The notes under the pieces: model-generated | The model's input: only the letters and a program-made list of their open reading frames with translations | The model's database searches: none | What the model was told of the DNA's origin: nothing | Origin: Jiella mangrovi | GTDB lineage: Bacteria > Pseudomonadota > Alphaproteobacteria > Rhizobiales > Rhizobiaceae | NCBI RefSeq assembly: GCF_017815135.1 | Contig: NZ_JAGJCF010000005.1 | Coordinates: forward strand, 248,001-312,000 | Length of the DNA: 64,000 nt | Direction of reading: 5' to 3' | Shown: one piece after another, positions 47,455 through 57,048 of the stretch | Numbering within the stretch: position 1 is the stretch's first letter | Layout of the letters: each line of letters starts with the position of its first letter | Translations under genes and position numbers: made by a program

Positions 47455-47925
47455 ATGGCCAAGAAAAAACAAGCCGATTCGAACATCGCGGCCGAAAATC
47501 GCAAGGCGCGGTTCAATTACGAGATCGTCGATACGCTGGAAGCCGGGCTGGTCTTGACGGGCACCGAGGTGAAGTCGTTGCGCGAGGGCAAAGCCTCCAT
47601 CGCCGAAGCCTACGCCACCGAAGAGCAGGGCGAGCTCTGGCTGATCAATTCCAACCTGCCGGAATATCTCCAGGCCAACCGCTTCAACCACAACCCCAAG
47701 CGTCGGCGGAAGCTGTTGGTCCACCGCACCCAGCTCAACAAGCTGGCCGGCGCCGTTCAGCGCGACGGCATGACGCTGGTGCCGCTCAAGATCTATTTCG
47801 ACGATCGCGGCATGGCCAAGATGGAACTCGCCGTCGCCAAGGGCAAGAACGCCCCCGACAAGCGCCAGACCATCAAGGAGCGCGACTGGAACCGCCAGAA
47901 GCAGCGGATCCTGAAGGAGGGCTGA
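47455..47925 (+). CDS. smpB: SsrA-binding protein SmpB
   Basis: 156-aa partner of tmRNA in rescuing stalled ribosomes. The core [37 protein letters not shown] and the basic C-terminal tail [21 protein letters not shown] are intact. An in-frame ATG at 47443 would add MKLT; neither start has a strong Shine-Dalgarno, though AAGGA lies 19-30 nt upstream. The ssrA gene for tmRNA is not in this window. Confidence 0.95.
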   Translation: MAKKKQADSNIAAENRKARFNYEIVDTLEAGLVLTGTEVKSLREGKASIAEAYATEEQGELWLINSNLPEYLQANRFNHNPKRRRKLLVHRTQLNKLAGAVQRDGMTLVPLKIYFDDRGMAKMELAVAKGKNAPDKRQTIKERDWNRQKQRILKEG

Positions 47926-48058
47926 CGGCCCGGTGCAAGGGCGGAAAAGATGCGGTTTCGCCACTTGCCCTCGTCGCCTCGTCCTTCACGACGACTGCGC
48001 CGTCCCGGCCAGTCGCTGCCTTCCGCATCAGCGGGCCCTGTGAAACGCGCCTTTGAAC

Positions 48059-48520
48059 ATGCCAGTCATCGGAATCATTTCGGATACGCATGGAATGCTC
48101 CGGCCTGAGGCGCTCTCGAGGCTCCAGGGCGTCGGGCATATCATCCATGGCGGCGATATCGGCGCGGCGGACATCGTCGCGCGCCTCGAGAAGATTGCGC
48201 CTGTCACCGCAATTCGCGGCAATGTCGATGTCGCAGACTGGGCGCAGACCTTTCCCGAAACGCGATCGGTGGAGCTTTTCGGCCGGCGTTTCTTCGTCAT
48301 TCACGATCGCAACGATCTTTCCTTCGATCCCGCGCAAAAAGGGTATGACGTCGTCATCTCGGGCCACTCGCACCGCCCGGGCCTGCAAACGAGCGGCGGG
48401 GTTCTCTATCTCAATCCCGGCAGTGCCGGTCGAAGACGCTTCAAGCTCCCGGTCACCGTCGCCACGCTTCGCATCGAAGGCGAGGCGATGACGCCCGAGA
48501 TTCACGAGATCGTGGAGTAG
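48059..48520 (+). CDS. YfcE/MJ0936-family metallophosphoesterase
   Basis: 153-aa calcineurin-like phosphodiesterase of the small YfcE type. Metal-binding motifs are visible in order: GIISDTHGM (D, H), HIIHGGDIG (D), AIRGNVD (N), VIHDRND and SGHSHRPGLQ (H, H). It likely hydrolyses phosphodiesters such as cyclic nucleotides, though the true substrate is unknown. In VIHDRND an Arg-Asn stands where many members have HG. It begins at ATG 48059. Rightward, after smpB. Confidence 0.88.
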   Translation: MPVIGIISDTHGMLRPEALSRLQGVGHIIHGGDIGAADIVARLEKIAPVTAIRGNVDVADWAQTFPETRSVELFGRRFFVIHDRNDLSFDPAQKGYDVVISGHSHRPGLQTSGGVLYLNPGSAGRRRFKLPVTVATLRIEGEAMTPEIHEIVE

Positions 48521-48564
48521 ACGTTGGAAGATTGGCGACCGGGCCGGGGCGTCCCGACGCTGCG

Positions 48565-49272
48565 CTAACCCAAGAACGCGGCGGCATCCGCAAACACCGC
48601 CTCGAACATTTCCGTCGTCAGGCGTCCGGTATTGGTGTTGTAGCGCGAGCAGTGATAGCTCGAAAACAGCCGTACGCCGGCGAGATCGCTGAACCCGTTG
48701 TGGCGAAAGGGATGCGCCGCGACGCGGCCGCCGAGGGTTCGGACGGTGGAATCATGGGCGATCTTGCCGAGGGTGATGATGGCGGCGAGATTGGGCAGCT
48801 GATCGATCGTTGCCGACAGGAAGGGGCGGCAGGCGTTGATCTCGCCGCCGACCGGCTTGTTCTGCGGCGGCACGCAACGCACGGAATTGGTGATCGCCGC
48901 GCCGATCAGTTCGAGCCCGTCGTCCGTCCTCGCGTCGAACCGGCCATTGGCAAAGCCAAAGCGCGTCAGCGTGGCATAGAGGAGGTCGCCGGCATAGTCG
49001 CCCGTGAAGGGGCGGCCGGTGCGGTTGGCGCCCCTCAGGCCGGGTGCGAGGCCGACCACGAGAAGCTTTACGCTCTCAGGCCCGCCGGCTGGCAGGAAGC
49101 TCGGAACCGGGGCGTTGTGCCAGGACGGCTCCTTCTCGCGCCATTCCTCTCGGAACTCGGCAAGCCGCGGGCATAAAGGGCAGTCTCTGGAAGGCTCGGC
49201 GGCGGTTCCGGGCGGAAAGCCGGGCCGGCCGTCAGCTCGGCTCCTCGGCGACTTCGTGGCAGGCGAGGGCAC
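48565..49272 (-). CDS. Type-5 uracil-DNA glycosylase (UdgB-like)
   Basis: 235-aa glycosylase of the UDG superfamily. The first catalytic motif region GLAPGLRGANRTGRPFTGD matches the family 5 pattern, which lacks the classical Asp/Asn nucleophile. The C-terminal SSYHCSRYNTNTGRL carries the His loop. Four cysteines (DCPLC near residue 30; NSVRC and NAC near 130-145) should hold a 4Fe-4S cluster. It removes uracil and other deaminated bases. The start is GTG at 49272, 24 bp after the labA-like stop. Confidence 0.9.
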   Translation of the reverse strand: MPSPATKSPRSRADGRPGFPPGTAAEPSRDCPLCPRLAEFREEWREKEPSWHNAPVPSFLPAGGPESVKLLVVGLAPGLRGANRTGRPFTGDYAGDLLYATLTRFGFANGRFDARTDDGLELIGAAITNSVRCVPPQNKPVGGEINACRPFLSATIDQLPNLAAIITLGKIAHDSTVRTLGGRVAAHPFRHNGFSDLAGVRLFSSYHCSRYNTNTGRLTTEMFEAVFADAAAFLG

Positions 49273-49295
49273 GCTCCGGCTTCCGCGATCGCAGC

Positions 49296-49880
49296 TCAGT
49301 AGTCGTCTTCGCTCTCGGCCTCGGCCCGGCGCGACATGCGTGCTTCGCGTTCTGCCGGGTTGCGGCCGACCTCGTTGCGCAAGGTGACGATGTCGATGAA
49401 ATGATCGGCCTGGCGGCGCAGATCGTCGGACACCATCGGCGGCGAGGACGTCAGCGTCGAGACGACGGAGACCTTGCGCCCCTTGCGTTGCAGCGCCTCG
49501 ACCAGCGAGCGGAAGTCGCCATCGCCGGAGAACAGCACGAAGTGGTCGACGGTGTCGACGAGTTCCATGGCATCGATCGCGAGCTCGATGTCCATATTGC
49601 CCTTGATCTTGCGACGTCCGGATGGATCGGTGAATTCTTTTGCGGGCTTTGTAACGACGCGGTAGCCGTTGTAGTCGAGCCAGTCGATCAGCGGGCGGAT
49701 CGAGGAATACTCATTGTCTTCGATCAGAGCGGTATAATAATAGGCGCGGATGACATAGGCTTGGCGCTGAAACCAGGTGAGCATCTTCTTGTAATCGATG
49801 TCGAAGCCAAGATTTTTCGACGTAGCGTAAAGATTGGCGCCGTCGATGAAAAGGGCGAGTTTCTCGCGCTGGTCAAACAT
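49296..49880 (-). CDS. NYN-domain protein, LabA/DUF88 family
   Basis: 194-aa PIN-like (NYN) domain. The acidic residues expected of the nuclease fold are visible: ALFIDGANLYA (D13), GNMDIELAIDAM and FSGDGDFRSLVEAL. Related LabA proteins act in RNA turnover or clock output. The C-terminus NPAEREARMSRRAEAESEDDY is a charged tail. It is divergent from rpoZ, a conserved alphaproteobacterial adjacency. Function in this organism is unknown. Confidence 0.87.
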   Translation of the reverse strand: MFDQREKLALFIDGANLYATSKNLGFDIDYKKMLTWFQRQAYVIRAYYYTALIEDNEYSSIRPLIDWLDYNGYRVVTKPAKEFTDPSGRRKIKGNMDIELAIDAMELVDTVDHFVLFSGDGDFRSLVEALQRKGRKVSVVSTLTSSPPMVSDDLRRQADHFIDIVTLRNEVGRNPAEREARMSRRAEAESEDDY

Positions 49881-50207
49881 AGGATGCAGCTTTCGTTAGA
49901 AAAACCAGATTGCGTCGATTATTGGTTGGCTCAATGGGGCGTGTTGTCTAATGGATGCCGTTTGATACCCGGCCGTAGCAGGTTTTTGTAGACGCCTGCA
50001 AGAGTTCCGCTGGCAATCGCAGCGTTCTTTGGAGGGCGGCTTCAGGAGGCGCGCAGGGGCCTCACCGATGCCCGTGCTAAGGCCCGTTTACCCGGGCAAG
50101 CCATGTCGGCTGGAGAAAAGACCGTCGATGGGGGTACTTGTGGCGCGGCGGCGAAAAGGCTATGTCCGAGCCTTCGTCACCGAATTTATCCGTTTCAGGA
50201 GACAGGC
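49881..50207. promoter_or_regulatory. 327-bp divergent promoter region between labA-like gene and rpoZ
   Basis: No gene is visible. On the plus strand TTGGTT (49923) and TCTAAT (49947) could be -35/-10 elements with loose spacing. Two small stem-loops, GCAGG/CCTGC (49978-49999) and GCCCG/CGGGC (50083-50098), lie downstream. AGGAG before 50208 is the rpoZ ribosome site. Confidence 0.4.
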
Positions 50208-50639
50208 ATGGCCCGCGTCACCGTAGAAGATTGCGTCGACAAAGTAGAGAACCGCTTCGAACTGGTTCTCCTTGCCAGTCACAGGGCGCGCCAGATCTCG
50301 CAGGGTCAGACCATAACGGTCGATCGCGACAACGACAAGAACCCCGTCGTCGCCCTGCGCGAGATCGCTGACGAGACGCTGTCTCCGGGCGATCTGAAGG
50401 AAGACCTGATCCACTCGCTGCAGAAGCATGTCGAGGTGGACGAGCCGGAGCCGCGGCCGAGCCAGGACCGGCGCGAGGAGAACCAGCGTCTCATCGCGGC
50501 AGCCGAATCGGAAGTTCCCGCCGCCATCCAGCCTGCCGCCGACGACGACGAGCCGGTTTCCTTCGATCGCATGTCGGAAGACGATCTCCTGGCCGGCATC
50601 GAGGGTCTGGTGCCGCCGGAAAAGACGGACGATTATTGA
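50208..50639 (+). CDS. rpoZ: RNA polymerase omega subunit
   Basis: 143-aa omega subunit, which helps beta-prime folding and forms part of the ppGpp site. The family core [51 protein letters not shown] is perfect. An acidic tail of about 60 residues extends beyond the roughly 80-aa core, as is usual in rhizobia. AGGAG precedes the ATG. It is followed by a terminator and then rsh, the ppGpp synthetase. Confidence 0.96.
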   Translation: MARVTVEDCVDKVENRFELVLLASHRARQISQGQTITVDRDNDKNPVVALREIADETLSPGDLKEDLIHSLQKHVEVDEPEPRPSQDRREENQRLIAAAESEVPAAIQPAADDDEPVSFDRMSEDDLLAGIEGLVPPEKTDDY

Positions 50640-50692
50640 CGCAGACCGGGCTTTTGGCCCTTCAAGCCTTTAGGTCATCGACACTATATTGA

Positions 50693-50726
50693 GGGGGCGC
50701 GCCCTGAGGGCGCCGCCCCCTTTTTT
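50693..50726 (+). terminator. Intrinsic terminator between rpoZ and rsh
   Basis: GGGGGCG.CGCCC pairs with GGGCGCCGCCCCC (one bulge), with a TGA loop, followed by six Ts at 50721-50726. It lies 53 bp after rpoZ and only 37 bp before the rsh ATG, so rsh expression would depend on read-through, or on a promoter within the rpoZ end or hairpin region. Confidence 0.8.
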
Positions 50727-50763
50727 CGTTGAGGCCACCAGCAAGGACGTTCGCCACAAGCCC

Positions 50764-52980
50764 ATGATGCGGCAATATGAACTGGTCGAGAAAGTCGCGG
50801 CCTACAAGCCGGAACTCGACGAAGCGCTTCTCAATCGGGCCTATGTCTATGCGATGCAGAAGCATGGCACGCAAAAGCGCGCCAGTGGCGACCCCTATTT
50901 CTCGCATCCGCTCGAAGTCGCGGCGATCCTCACCGAGATGCATCTCGACGAGGCGACCATCGCCGTCGCGCTGCTCCACGACACGATCGAGGACACCGAT
51001 GCCACCCGCAAGGAGATCGACCAGCTCTTCGGGCCGAAGATCGGCCAGCTGGTCGAGGGCCTGACCAAGCTCAAGAAGCTCGATCTCGTCTCCCGTAAGG
51101 CGGCGCAAGCGGAGAATCTGCGCAAGCTTCTCCTGGCGATCGCCGACGACATCCGCGTCCTTCTGGTCAAGCTCGCCGACCGCCTGCACAACATGCGCAC
51201 CCTCGGGCCGATGCTGCCGGAAAAGCGCGCCCGCATCGCCCAGGAGACGATGGACATCTATGCGCCGCTCGCCGGTCGCATGGGCATGCAGGACATGCGC
51301 GACGAGCTGGAGCAGCTGGCCTTCCGCCACATCAATCTCGACGCCTATGAGACGGTGACCGCCCGGCTGGCCGAGCTGCGCGAGCGTCACGCCGAGAAGA
51401 TCGCGATCATCGAGCAGGATCTGACGGCGAAGCTGAAGGAGAACGGCATCCACGCCTCCGTCTCCGGGCGCCAGAAGACGCCCTATTCGGTGTTCTCCAA
51501 GATGCAGCGCAAGGCGCTGTCGCTGGAGCAGCTTTCGGACATTTTCGGTTTCCGGGTGATCGTCGACAGCGAGGAGGCCTGCTATCGCACGCTGGGCATC
51601 GTCCACCGTACCTGGGCGATGGTGCCGGGGCGGTTCAAGGACTACATCTCGACGCCCAAGCAGAACGACTATCGCTCGCTCCACACCACCATCGTCGGTC
51701 CCTCGCGCCAGCGCGTCGAACTGCAGATCCGAACGCGGGAAATGCACGAGGTCGCCGAATATGGCGTTGCCGCCCATTCGATCTACAAGGATGGCGCGAC
51801 GTCGTCGGGCCCGGTGCACCTGTCCAAGGACTCGAACGCCTATGGCTGGCTGCGGCGGACCATCGAGCTGCTCGCCTCCGGCGACAATCCGGAAGAGTTT
51901 CTCGAACACACCAAGCTGGAGCTGTTTCAGGACCAGGTCTTCTGCTTCACCCCGAAGGGCCAGCTGATCGCTCTGCCGCGCGGGGCGACGCCGATCGATT
52001 TCGCCTATGCGGTCCATTCGGAAGTCGGCGACAATTGCGTCGGCTGCAAGATCGACGGTCGGATCATGCCGGTCGTGACCGAACTCGCCAATGGTGACGA
52101 GGTGGAGGTCATCTGCGCCAAGGGGCAGACGCCGCCGCAGGCCTGGGAGAACATCGCCGTCACCGGCAAGGCCCGGGCGGCGATCCGCCGGGCGGCGCGC
52201 ACGCAGATCCGCAAGCAGTATTCCGGCATCGGCCAGCAGATCCTCGAGCGAACCTTCACGCGGGCCGGCAAGACGTTTTCCAAAGACGCGCTGAAGCCGC
52301 TGCTCGCCAAGCTCGGCCACCGGGAAATCGAGGATGCGCTGGCAGCCGTCGGGCGGGGCGAGTTGAAGCCGAGCGATGTCTTGAAGGCGGCCTTTCCGGA
52401 ATATCAGGAAAGCCGGGCGACACGGGCGGCGGAAAAGGGCGAGGACGAGGGCTGGTTCAATCTTCGCACCGCAGCGGGCATGATCTTCCGCATGCCGGGT
52501 CGATCGAAATCGAAGACGCCGAAGAACGGCAAGGCCATTCCCATCCGCGGCGCCGGCGACGACATGCCGGTGCATTTCGGGCCGGACGGCGCCGTTCCCG
52601 GGGATCGGATCGTCGGGATCATCGAGCCCGGCAAGGGCATCATGATCTATCCGATCCAGTCACCGGCGCTGATGGCCTATGACGACGAGCCCGACCGCTG
52701 GATCGACGTCCGATGGGACATCGACGAGGCGCTGAGCGAGCGGTTTCCCGCCAGAATCACGCTCTCGGCCAAGAACGAGCCGGGTTCGCTCGCCGAAATC
52801 GCCGAGACGATCGCCATCAACGATGCCAATATCCAGAACCTCTCGATGGTCTCCACCGCGCCGGATTTCACCAAGATGGTCATCGAGCTCGAGGTCTGGG
52901 ACATTCAGCATCTGAACCAGACCCTCCGGCAGCTTCGGGGCAAGGCCTGTGTCGCCGACGTCTCTCGCGTCAACGGGTAA
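50764..52980 (+). CDS. rsh: Bifunctional (p)ppGpp synthetase/hydrolase (Rsh, RelA/SpoT homologue)
   Basis: 738-aa stringent-response enzyme. The HD hydrolase domain is intact (H48 in YFSHPLEVA, H72-D73 in LLHDTIED). The synthetase domain has DIFGFRVIVDS and the catalytic Glu in RVELQIRTREMHEVAEYG, so both activities are expected. A TGS domain (VFCFTPKGQLIALPRGATPIDFAYAVHS), a conserved cysteine/helical segment and a C-terminal ACT domain (about 660-735) follow. ATG 50764 or 50767. It follows rpoZ and an intrinsic terminator. Confidence 0.96.
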   Translation: MMRQYELVEKVAAYKPELDEALLNRAYVYAMQKHGTQKRASGDPYFSHPLEVAAILTEMHLDEATIAVALLHDTIEDTDATRKEIDQLFGPKIGQLVEGLTKLKKLDLVSRKAAQAENLRKLLLAIADDIRVLLVKLADRLHNMRTLGPMLPEKRARIAQETMDIYAPLAGRMGMQDMRDELEQLAFRHINLDAYETVTARLAELRERHAEKIAIIEQDLTAKLKENGIHASVSGRQKTPYSVFSKMQRKALSLEQLSDIFGFRVIVDSEEACYRTLGIVHRTWAMVPGRFKDYISTPKQNDYRSLHTTIVGPSRQRVELQIRTREMHEVAEYGVAAHSIYKDGATSSGPVHLSKDSNAYGWLRRTIELLASGDNPEEFLEHTKLELFQDQVFCFTPKGQLIALPRGATPIDFAYAVHSEVGDNCVGCKIDGRIMPVVTELANGDEVEVICAKGQTPPQAWENIAVTGKARAAIRRAARTQIRKQYSGIGQQILERTFTRAGKTFSKDALKPLLAKLGHREIEDALAAVGRGELKPSDVLKAAFPEYQESRATRAAEKGEDEGWFNLRTAAGMIFRMPGRSKSKTPKNGKAIPIRGAGDDMPVHFGPDGAVPGDRIVGIIEPGKGIMIYPIQSPALMAYDDEPDRWIDVRWDIDEALSERFPARITLSAKNEPGSLAEIAETIAINDANIQNLSMVSTAPDFTKMVIELEVWDIQHLNQTLRQLRGKACVADVSRVNG

Positions 52981-53052
52981 AGCCGCGCTTGCGGCCGCCG
53001 CCACCCGTCTTTAACGAGAAGCGCGCAGTTGACGAGTACGAGTGGAGCGACA

Positions 53053-53631
53053 ATGACGAACGAGGACGTTCTCGACATCTTCCGGAAGGCCGGGGCCTAT
53101 CTGGAAGGCCACTTCATCCTCACCTCGGGGCTGCGAAGCCCGGTATTTCTGCAAAAGGCGCGGGTGTTCATGCATCCCGAGCTGACCGAGACCCTCTGCA
53201 AGGCGCTCGCTGCGCGAATTCGGGCCGAGACCGAAGAGCCGATCGATTTCGTCGTGGGACCGGCGGTCGGCGGCCTGATCCCCGCCTATGAGACCTCCCG
53301 CCATCTTGGCGCGCCGGCGATCTGGGTCGAGCGCGAGAACGGAACATTTCGATTGAGGCGCTTCGAGATCGAGCCCGGCGCGCGGGTCGTGATCGTCGAG
53401 GACATCGTCACCACCGGGCTGTCGATCCGTGAGACGGTCGCCTGCATGCGCGATCTCGGCGCCGAGGTCGTCGCGGCGGCATGCATCATCGATCGCTCTG
53501 CCGGCAAATCCGACGTCGGCGTGCCTTTGATCGCGCTCGCCGAATACGAGGTGCCCGCCTATTCCGCCGACGCGCTTCCGCCGGAGCTCGCAGCGATCCC
53601 GCCGGTGAAGCCGGGAAGCCGTTCGCTGTGA
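53053..53631 (+). CDS. pyrE: Orotate phosphoribosyltransferase
   Basis: 192-aa enzyme that joins orotate to PRPP in pyrimidine synthesis. The PRPP-binding motif [16 protein letters not shown] and the [15 protein letters not shown] loop are clear, and the early [19 protein letters not shown] matches bacterial PyrE. The ATG at 53053 has GGAG 7 nt upstream; an upstream TTG at 53029 is unlikely. It follows rsh closely on the same strand (72 bp). Confidence 0.94.
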   Translation: MTNEDVLDIFRKAGAYLEGHFILTSGLRSPVFLQKARVFMHPELTETLCKALAARIRAETEEPIDFVVGPAVGGLIPAYETSRHLGAPAIWVERENGTFRLRRFEIEPGARVVIVEDIVTTGLSIRETVACMRDLGAEVVAAACIIDRSAGKSDVGVPLIALAEYEVPAYSADALPPELAAIPPVKPGSRSL

Positions 53632-53889
53632 GCGACGCGACGTCGAAAGATTGAGACAACGCAAAGCGTGTAGGTTGAAGACGAACGAGCCTAATCGGTG
53701 CGTCTGCCGTTCGTGACGAACTCGTGAAGCCCTCACGGGTCGCAACGAAAGGTTTTTCGCCGCATTCGATTGCGCTAAGCTTCTTGCTCACGGCGGAGTG
53801 TTTGGGGCCCTTCGCAGGATGCCTTGCCGCCGCCGACCACGGGTCGGCGCAGAACCATCCGTCCGATATGCCGGGAGAACCGAGCGGTC

Positions 53890-54543
53890 ATGTTGTTTCG
53901 TCGGCGCGTGCCCGAAAGCCGATGGGCGCGATTTTGCACACTTGTCTGGCCACGCCGGTCGTTCCGGCGCTCCTACCGCTATTTCGTCAAGCGGGTGATT
54001 CGCCTCGACGCGGCGCCCCATGCCGTTGCCGCCGGATTCGCCGCGGGCGTCATCGCCTCCTTCACGCCCTTTGTCGGCTTTCACTTCATCATCGCTTTCG
54101 CCATCGCCTATCTGATCGCCGGGAACATGGCGGCCGCAGCGCTCGGGACCGCAGTCGGCAATCCGGCGACCTTTCCCTTCATCTGGGGCGCGACCTACGA
54201 AGTCGGCATCGCGCTGAGCGACGGGCACTCGGTCCGGAGGCTGCACATGCCGTCGCTTGAATCGGCGCTGTCGCCGTCGAATATCATGGGGATCTGGGAG
54301 CCGATCGTGAAGCCGATGCTGATCGGGTCCGTTCCGCTGGGGCTGGTCGCCGGGCTCATATCCTACGGTCTGGTGCGCTCGGCGGTCACCAGTTTTCAGG
54401 GTCACCGCAAGAAGCAGATCGCTGCCGGCCGCAAGCCCGCGGCGCAGGCGGGCAGGGAAATCGTCGAGCGCCTGACGGCACGCTCTGGCAAGCGTGGTGC
54501 AGACCATGCCGCTTCCGTCGGGCCCGAGCCTGACAAACTTTAA
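53890..54543 (+). CDS. DUF2062 membrane protein
   Basis: 217-aa protein of the DUF2062 family, function unknown. The family core HAVAAGFAAGVIASFTPFVGFHFIIAFAIA, then NMAAAALGTAVGNPATFPFIW, is clear and contains two to three membrane helices. Another helix lies near residues 135-160. The tail is basic. In rhizobia this gene lies between pyrE and acpS-lepB; here lepB follows directly. The ATG at 53890 has GGGAG upstream. Confidence 0.85.
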   Translation: MLFRRRVPESRWARFCTLVWPRRSFRRSYRYFVKRVIRLDAAPHAVAAGFAAGVIASFTPFVGFHFIIAFAIAYLIAGNMAAAALGTAVGNPATFPFIWGATYEVGIALSDGHSVRRLHMPSLESALSPSNIMGIWEPIVKPMLIGSVPLGLVAGLISYGLVRSAVTSFQGHRKKQIAAGRKPAAQAGREIVERLTARSGKRGADHAASVGPEPDKL

Positions 54544-54630
54544 TTTCATCGCCGTTGCGGGGGGGCGGTCGAGTGGGTAGAAGGCGCTTTGCGGCCGGGC
54601 CGCGAACGCGAACTGGCTAAAGAGAGTGTG

Positions 54631-55365
54631 ATGGTCGACCAGGCCGAACGAACGGAACAGGGCGGCTTCGGCGAGACCGTCAAGGTCATTATCCAGGCGC
54701 TTCTCCTTGCGCTCGTCATCCGCACGTTCCTGTTCCAGCCCTTCTCCATTCCGTCCGGCTCGATGATGCCGACATTGCTCGTGGGCGACTATCTGTTCGT
54801 CTCGAAATGGAGTTACGGCTTTTCGAAATACTCGTTTCCCTTCTCTCCCGATCTCTTCGAGGGGCGGATCCTGTCGTCGCAGCCGCATCGCGGCGATGTC
54901 GTCGTCTTTCGCAAGCCGCACGAGGAAGACGTCGACTACATCAAGCGCCTCGTCGGCCTGCCGGGAGATCGCATCCAGGTGCGCGACGACATCTTCTATC
55001 TGAATGGCAAGCCGGTGCCGCGCCAGGATGCCGGCGAATTCACCTTCGAGGACGGGACGACGGCCAAGCAGTATCGCGAGACGCTGCCGAACGGGGTTTC
55101 CTACATCACCCTCGACCTGTCGCCCAATTCGCCGGGCGACAACACCCGCGAATTCGTGGTGCCGCCGGATCACTATTTCATGATGGGCGACAATCGCGAC
55201 AACTCGCTCGATAGCCGGTTCGACGTCGGCTACGTGCCGTTCGAAAATCTCGTCGGCAAGGCGCAGGTGATCTTCTTCTCGATCAAGGACGACGTCTCGC
55301 CGCTGGAGGTCTGGAACTGGCCGAGCGATCTGAGGCCAAGCCGTTTCCTGACATGGCTCGGATGA
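54631..55365 (+). CDS. lepB: Signal peptidase I
   Basis: 244-aa membrane protease that removes Sec and Tat signal peptides. One N-terminal helix (about 16-36) anchors it. The Ser/Lys dyad is S44 (SIPSGSMMPTL) and K105 (DYIKRLVGLPGD), and box E MGDNRDNSLDSR is present. The ATG at 54631 is preceded by AGAGAG; a GTG at 54628 is possible. Its end overlaps rnc by 13 nt. First gene of the lepB-rnc-era-recO unit. Confidence 0.96.
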   Translation: MVDQAERTEQGGFGETVKVIIQALLLALVIRTFLFQPFSIPSGSMMPTLLVGDYLFVSKWSYGFSKYSFPFSPDLFEGRILSSQPHRGDVVVFRKPHEEDVDYIKRLVGLPGDRIQVRDDIFYLNGKPVPRQDAGEFTFEDGTTAKQYRETLPNGVSYITLDLSPNSPGDNTREFVVPPDHYFMMGDNRDNSLDSRFDVGYVPFENLVGKAQVIFFSIKDDVSPLEVWNWPSDLRPSRFLTWLG

Positions 55366-56060
55366 AACGCGAAAAATCTCTCGAAGCACTCGAAGAGACG
55401 ATCGGGGTCCCGATCCGCGACAAGGAACGCTTCGAGCGGGCCCTGACCCATGCCAGCCTGCAGGGCGAGGGGGCGAGCAGGAGCTACGAGCGCCTGGAGT
55501 TTCTCGGCGACAGGGTGCTCGGCCTGATCATCGCCGAACGCCTCTTCGGCCAGTTCCCCGATGCCGACGAGGGCGAACTGTCCTTGCGGCTCAACGCGCT
55601 CGTCAGCGCCGAGGCCTGCGCCGAGATCGCCGACGAGATCGGCCTGTTCGACTATGTCCGCCAGGGCGCCGATCTGAAGAAGCTGAAGGGCGAGCGCACC
55701 CGCAACATTCGCGCCGACCTCGTCGAGTCGCTGATCGCCGCCATCTATCTCGGCGAGGGCCTCGAAACGGCGCGCGATTTCGTCAATCGACACTGGGGCG
55801 AACGGCTCGATGCCGACGTCGTCGCAAGGCGTGATCCGAAGACGGCGTTGCAGGAATGGGCGCATCAGCGGGGGCCGAACCTGCCGCGCTATGAAACGGT
55901 CGGCCGGTCGGGGCCGGATCACGAGCCGGTCTTCACCATCAAGGTGACGGTCGAAGGGATCGCACCCGCCGAAGGGCAGGGGCGCTCGAAGCGTTTTGCC
56001 GAGCAGGAAGCGGCCGCCGCCGTGTTGCGGCGCGAAGGTGTCTGGAAGGAACAGGGTTGA
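55353..56060 (+). CDS. rnc: Ribonuclease III
   Basis: 235-aa double-strand-specific RNase for rRNA and mRNA processing. The signature [14 protein letters not shown] carries catalytic acidic residues; the second acidic cluster is in [16 protein letters not shown]-terminal dsRNA-binding domain ([12 protein letters not shown] ... [16 protein letters not shown]) is complete. Starts at 55353 or 55362 inside the lepB end. Its stop overlaps the era start as TTGA. Confidence 0.96.
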   Translation: MARMKREKSLEALEETIGVPIRDKERFERALTHASLQGEGASRSYERLEFLGDRVLGLIIAERLFGQFPDADEGELSLRLNALVSAEACAEIADEIGLFDYVRQGADLKKLKGERTRNIRADLVESLIAAIYLGEGLETARDFVNRHWGERLDADVVARRDPKTALQEWAHQRGPNLPRYETVGRSGPDHEPVFTIKVTVEGIAPAEGQGRSKRFAEQEAAAAVLRREGVWKEQG

Positions 56061-57028
56061 GCGACGAGACGGGCGAAAACAGCGAGGCCGGCACCGCGGC
56101 GGCAGGAACCGATGCGGCGGCAGCCGAAAATGGCGATGGCCGGCGCTCGGGCTTCGTCGCGCTGATCGGTGCGCCCAATGCAGGCAAGTCCACCCTCGTC
56201 AATCAGCTCGTCGGCACCAAGGTGACGATCGTCACCCACAAGGTCCAGACGACGCGGGCGCTGGTGCGCGGGATCGCGACGCACAACAAGGCCCAGATCG
56301 TCTTCGTCGACACGCCGGGCGTTTTCAAGCCGCGGCGAAGGCTCGACCGGGCGATGGTGAAGACCGCCTGGTCCGGCGCGCGCGATGCCGACATCGTCCT
56401 TGCCATCGTCGATTCCGAACGCGGCGTCAGCGAGGACGTCGAGCGCATCCTCGAACGGCTGAAGGACACCCGTGCGACCAAGGTCCTGCTTCTCAACAAG
56501 GTCGACCGGATCCAGCGCGACAAGCTGCTCGGCCTGACCAAGGAGATCACCGACAAGGTCGAGTTCGACAAGGTCTTCATGATCTCGGCCCTCGACGGTT
56601 CGGGCTGTGCCGACCTGATGGACTGGCTCGCCGAAACGCTGCCCGAGGGGCCGTGGTACTATCCCGAAGACCAGGTCTCGGATCTGCCGCTGCGCCAGCT
56701 CGCCGCCGAGATCACCCGCGAAAAGCTCTATCTTCGGCTGCATCAGGAGCTGCCCTATTCTTCGCATGTCGAGACCGAGCTCTGGGAGGTCCGTCAGAAC
56801 GGCTCGGTGCGCATCGAGCAGACGATCTATGTCGAGCGCGACAGCCAGAAGGCGATCGTCCTCGGCCACCAGGGCGAAACGATCAAGGCGATCGGCAAGG
56901 CGGCCCGCGAAGAGATCATGGAAGCGGCCGACCAGAAGGTGCACCTGTTCCTCTTCGTGAAGGTGCGCGAGAACTGGGGCGACGATCCGGAACGTTACCG
57001 GGAGATGGGGCTCGACTATTCGAGCTGA
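56057..57028 (+). CDS. era: GTPase Era
   Basis: 323-aa GTPase that binds 16S rRNA and guides 30S maturation. G motifs: [16 protein letters not shown] (G1), [14 protein letters not shown] (G3), NKVDRI (G4), ISALDGSG (G5). A C-terminal KH domain (about 230-310) ends in the [20 protein letters not shown] motif. It starts with TTG at 56057 overlapping the rnc stop. An acidic Ala/Gly-rich N-terminal stretch of about 30 residues precedes the GTPase core. Confidence 0.95.
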   Translation: MSDETGENSEAGTAAAGTDAAAAENGDGRRSGFVALIGAPNAGKSTLVNQLVGTKVTIVTHKVQTTRALVRGIATHNKAQIVFVDTPGVFKPRRRLDRAMVKTAWSGARDADIVLAIVDSERGVSEDVERILERLKDTRATKVLLLNKVDRIQRDKLLGLTKEITDKVEFDKVFMISALDGSGCADLMDWLAETLPEGPWYYPEDQVSDLPLRQLAAEITREKLYLRLHQELPYSSHVETELWEVRQNGSVRIEQTIYVERDSQKAIVLGHQGETIKAIGKAAREEIMEAADQKVHLFLFVKVRENWGDDPERYREMGLDYSS

Positions 57029-57048
57029 ACCGAGGGGCTGTGCCGGCC

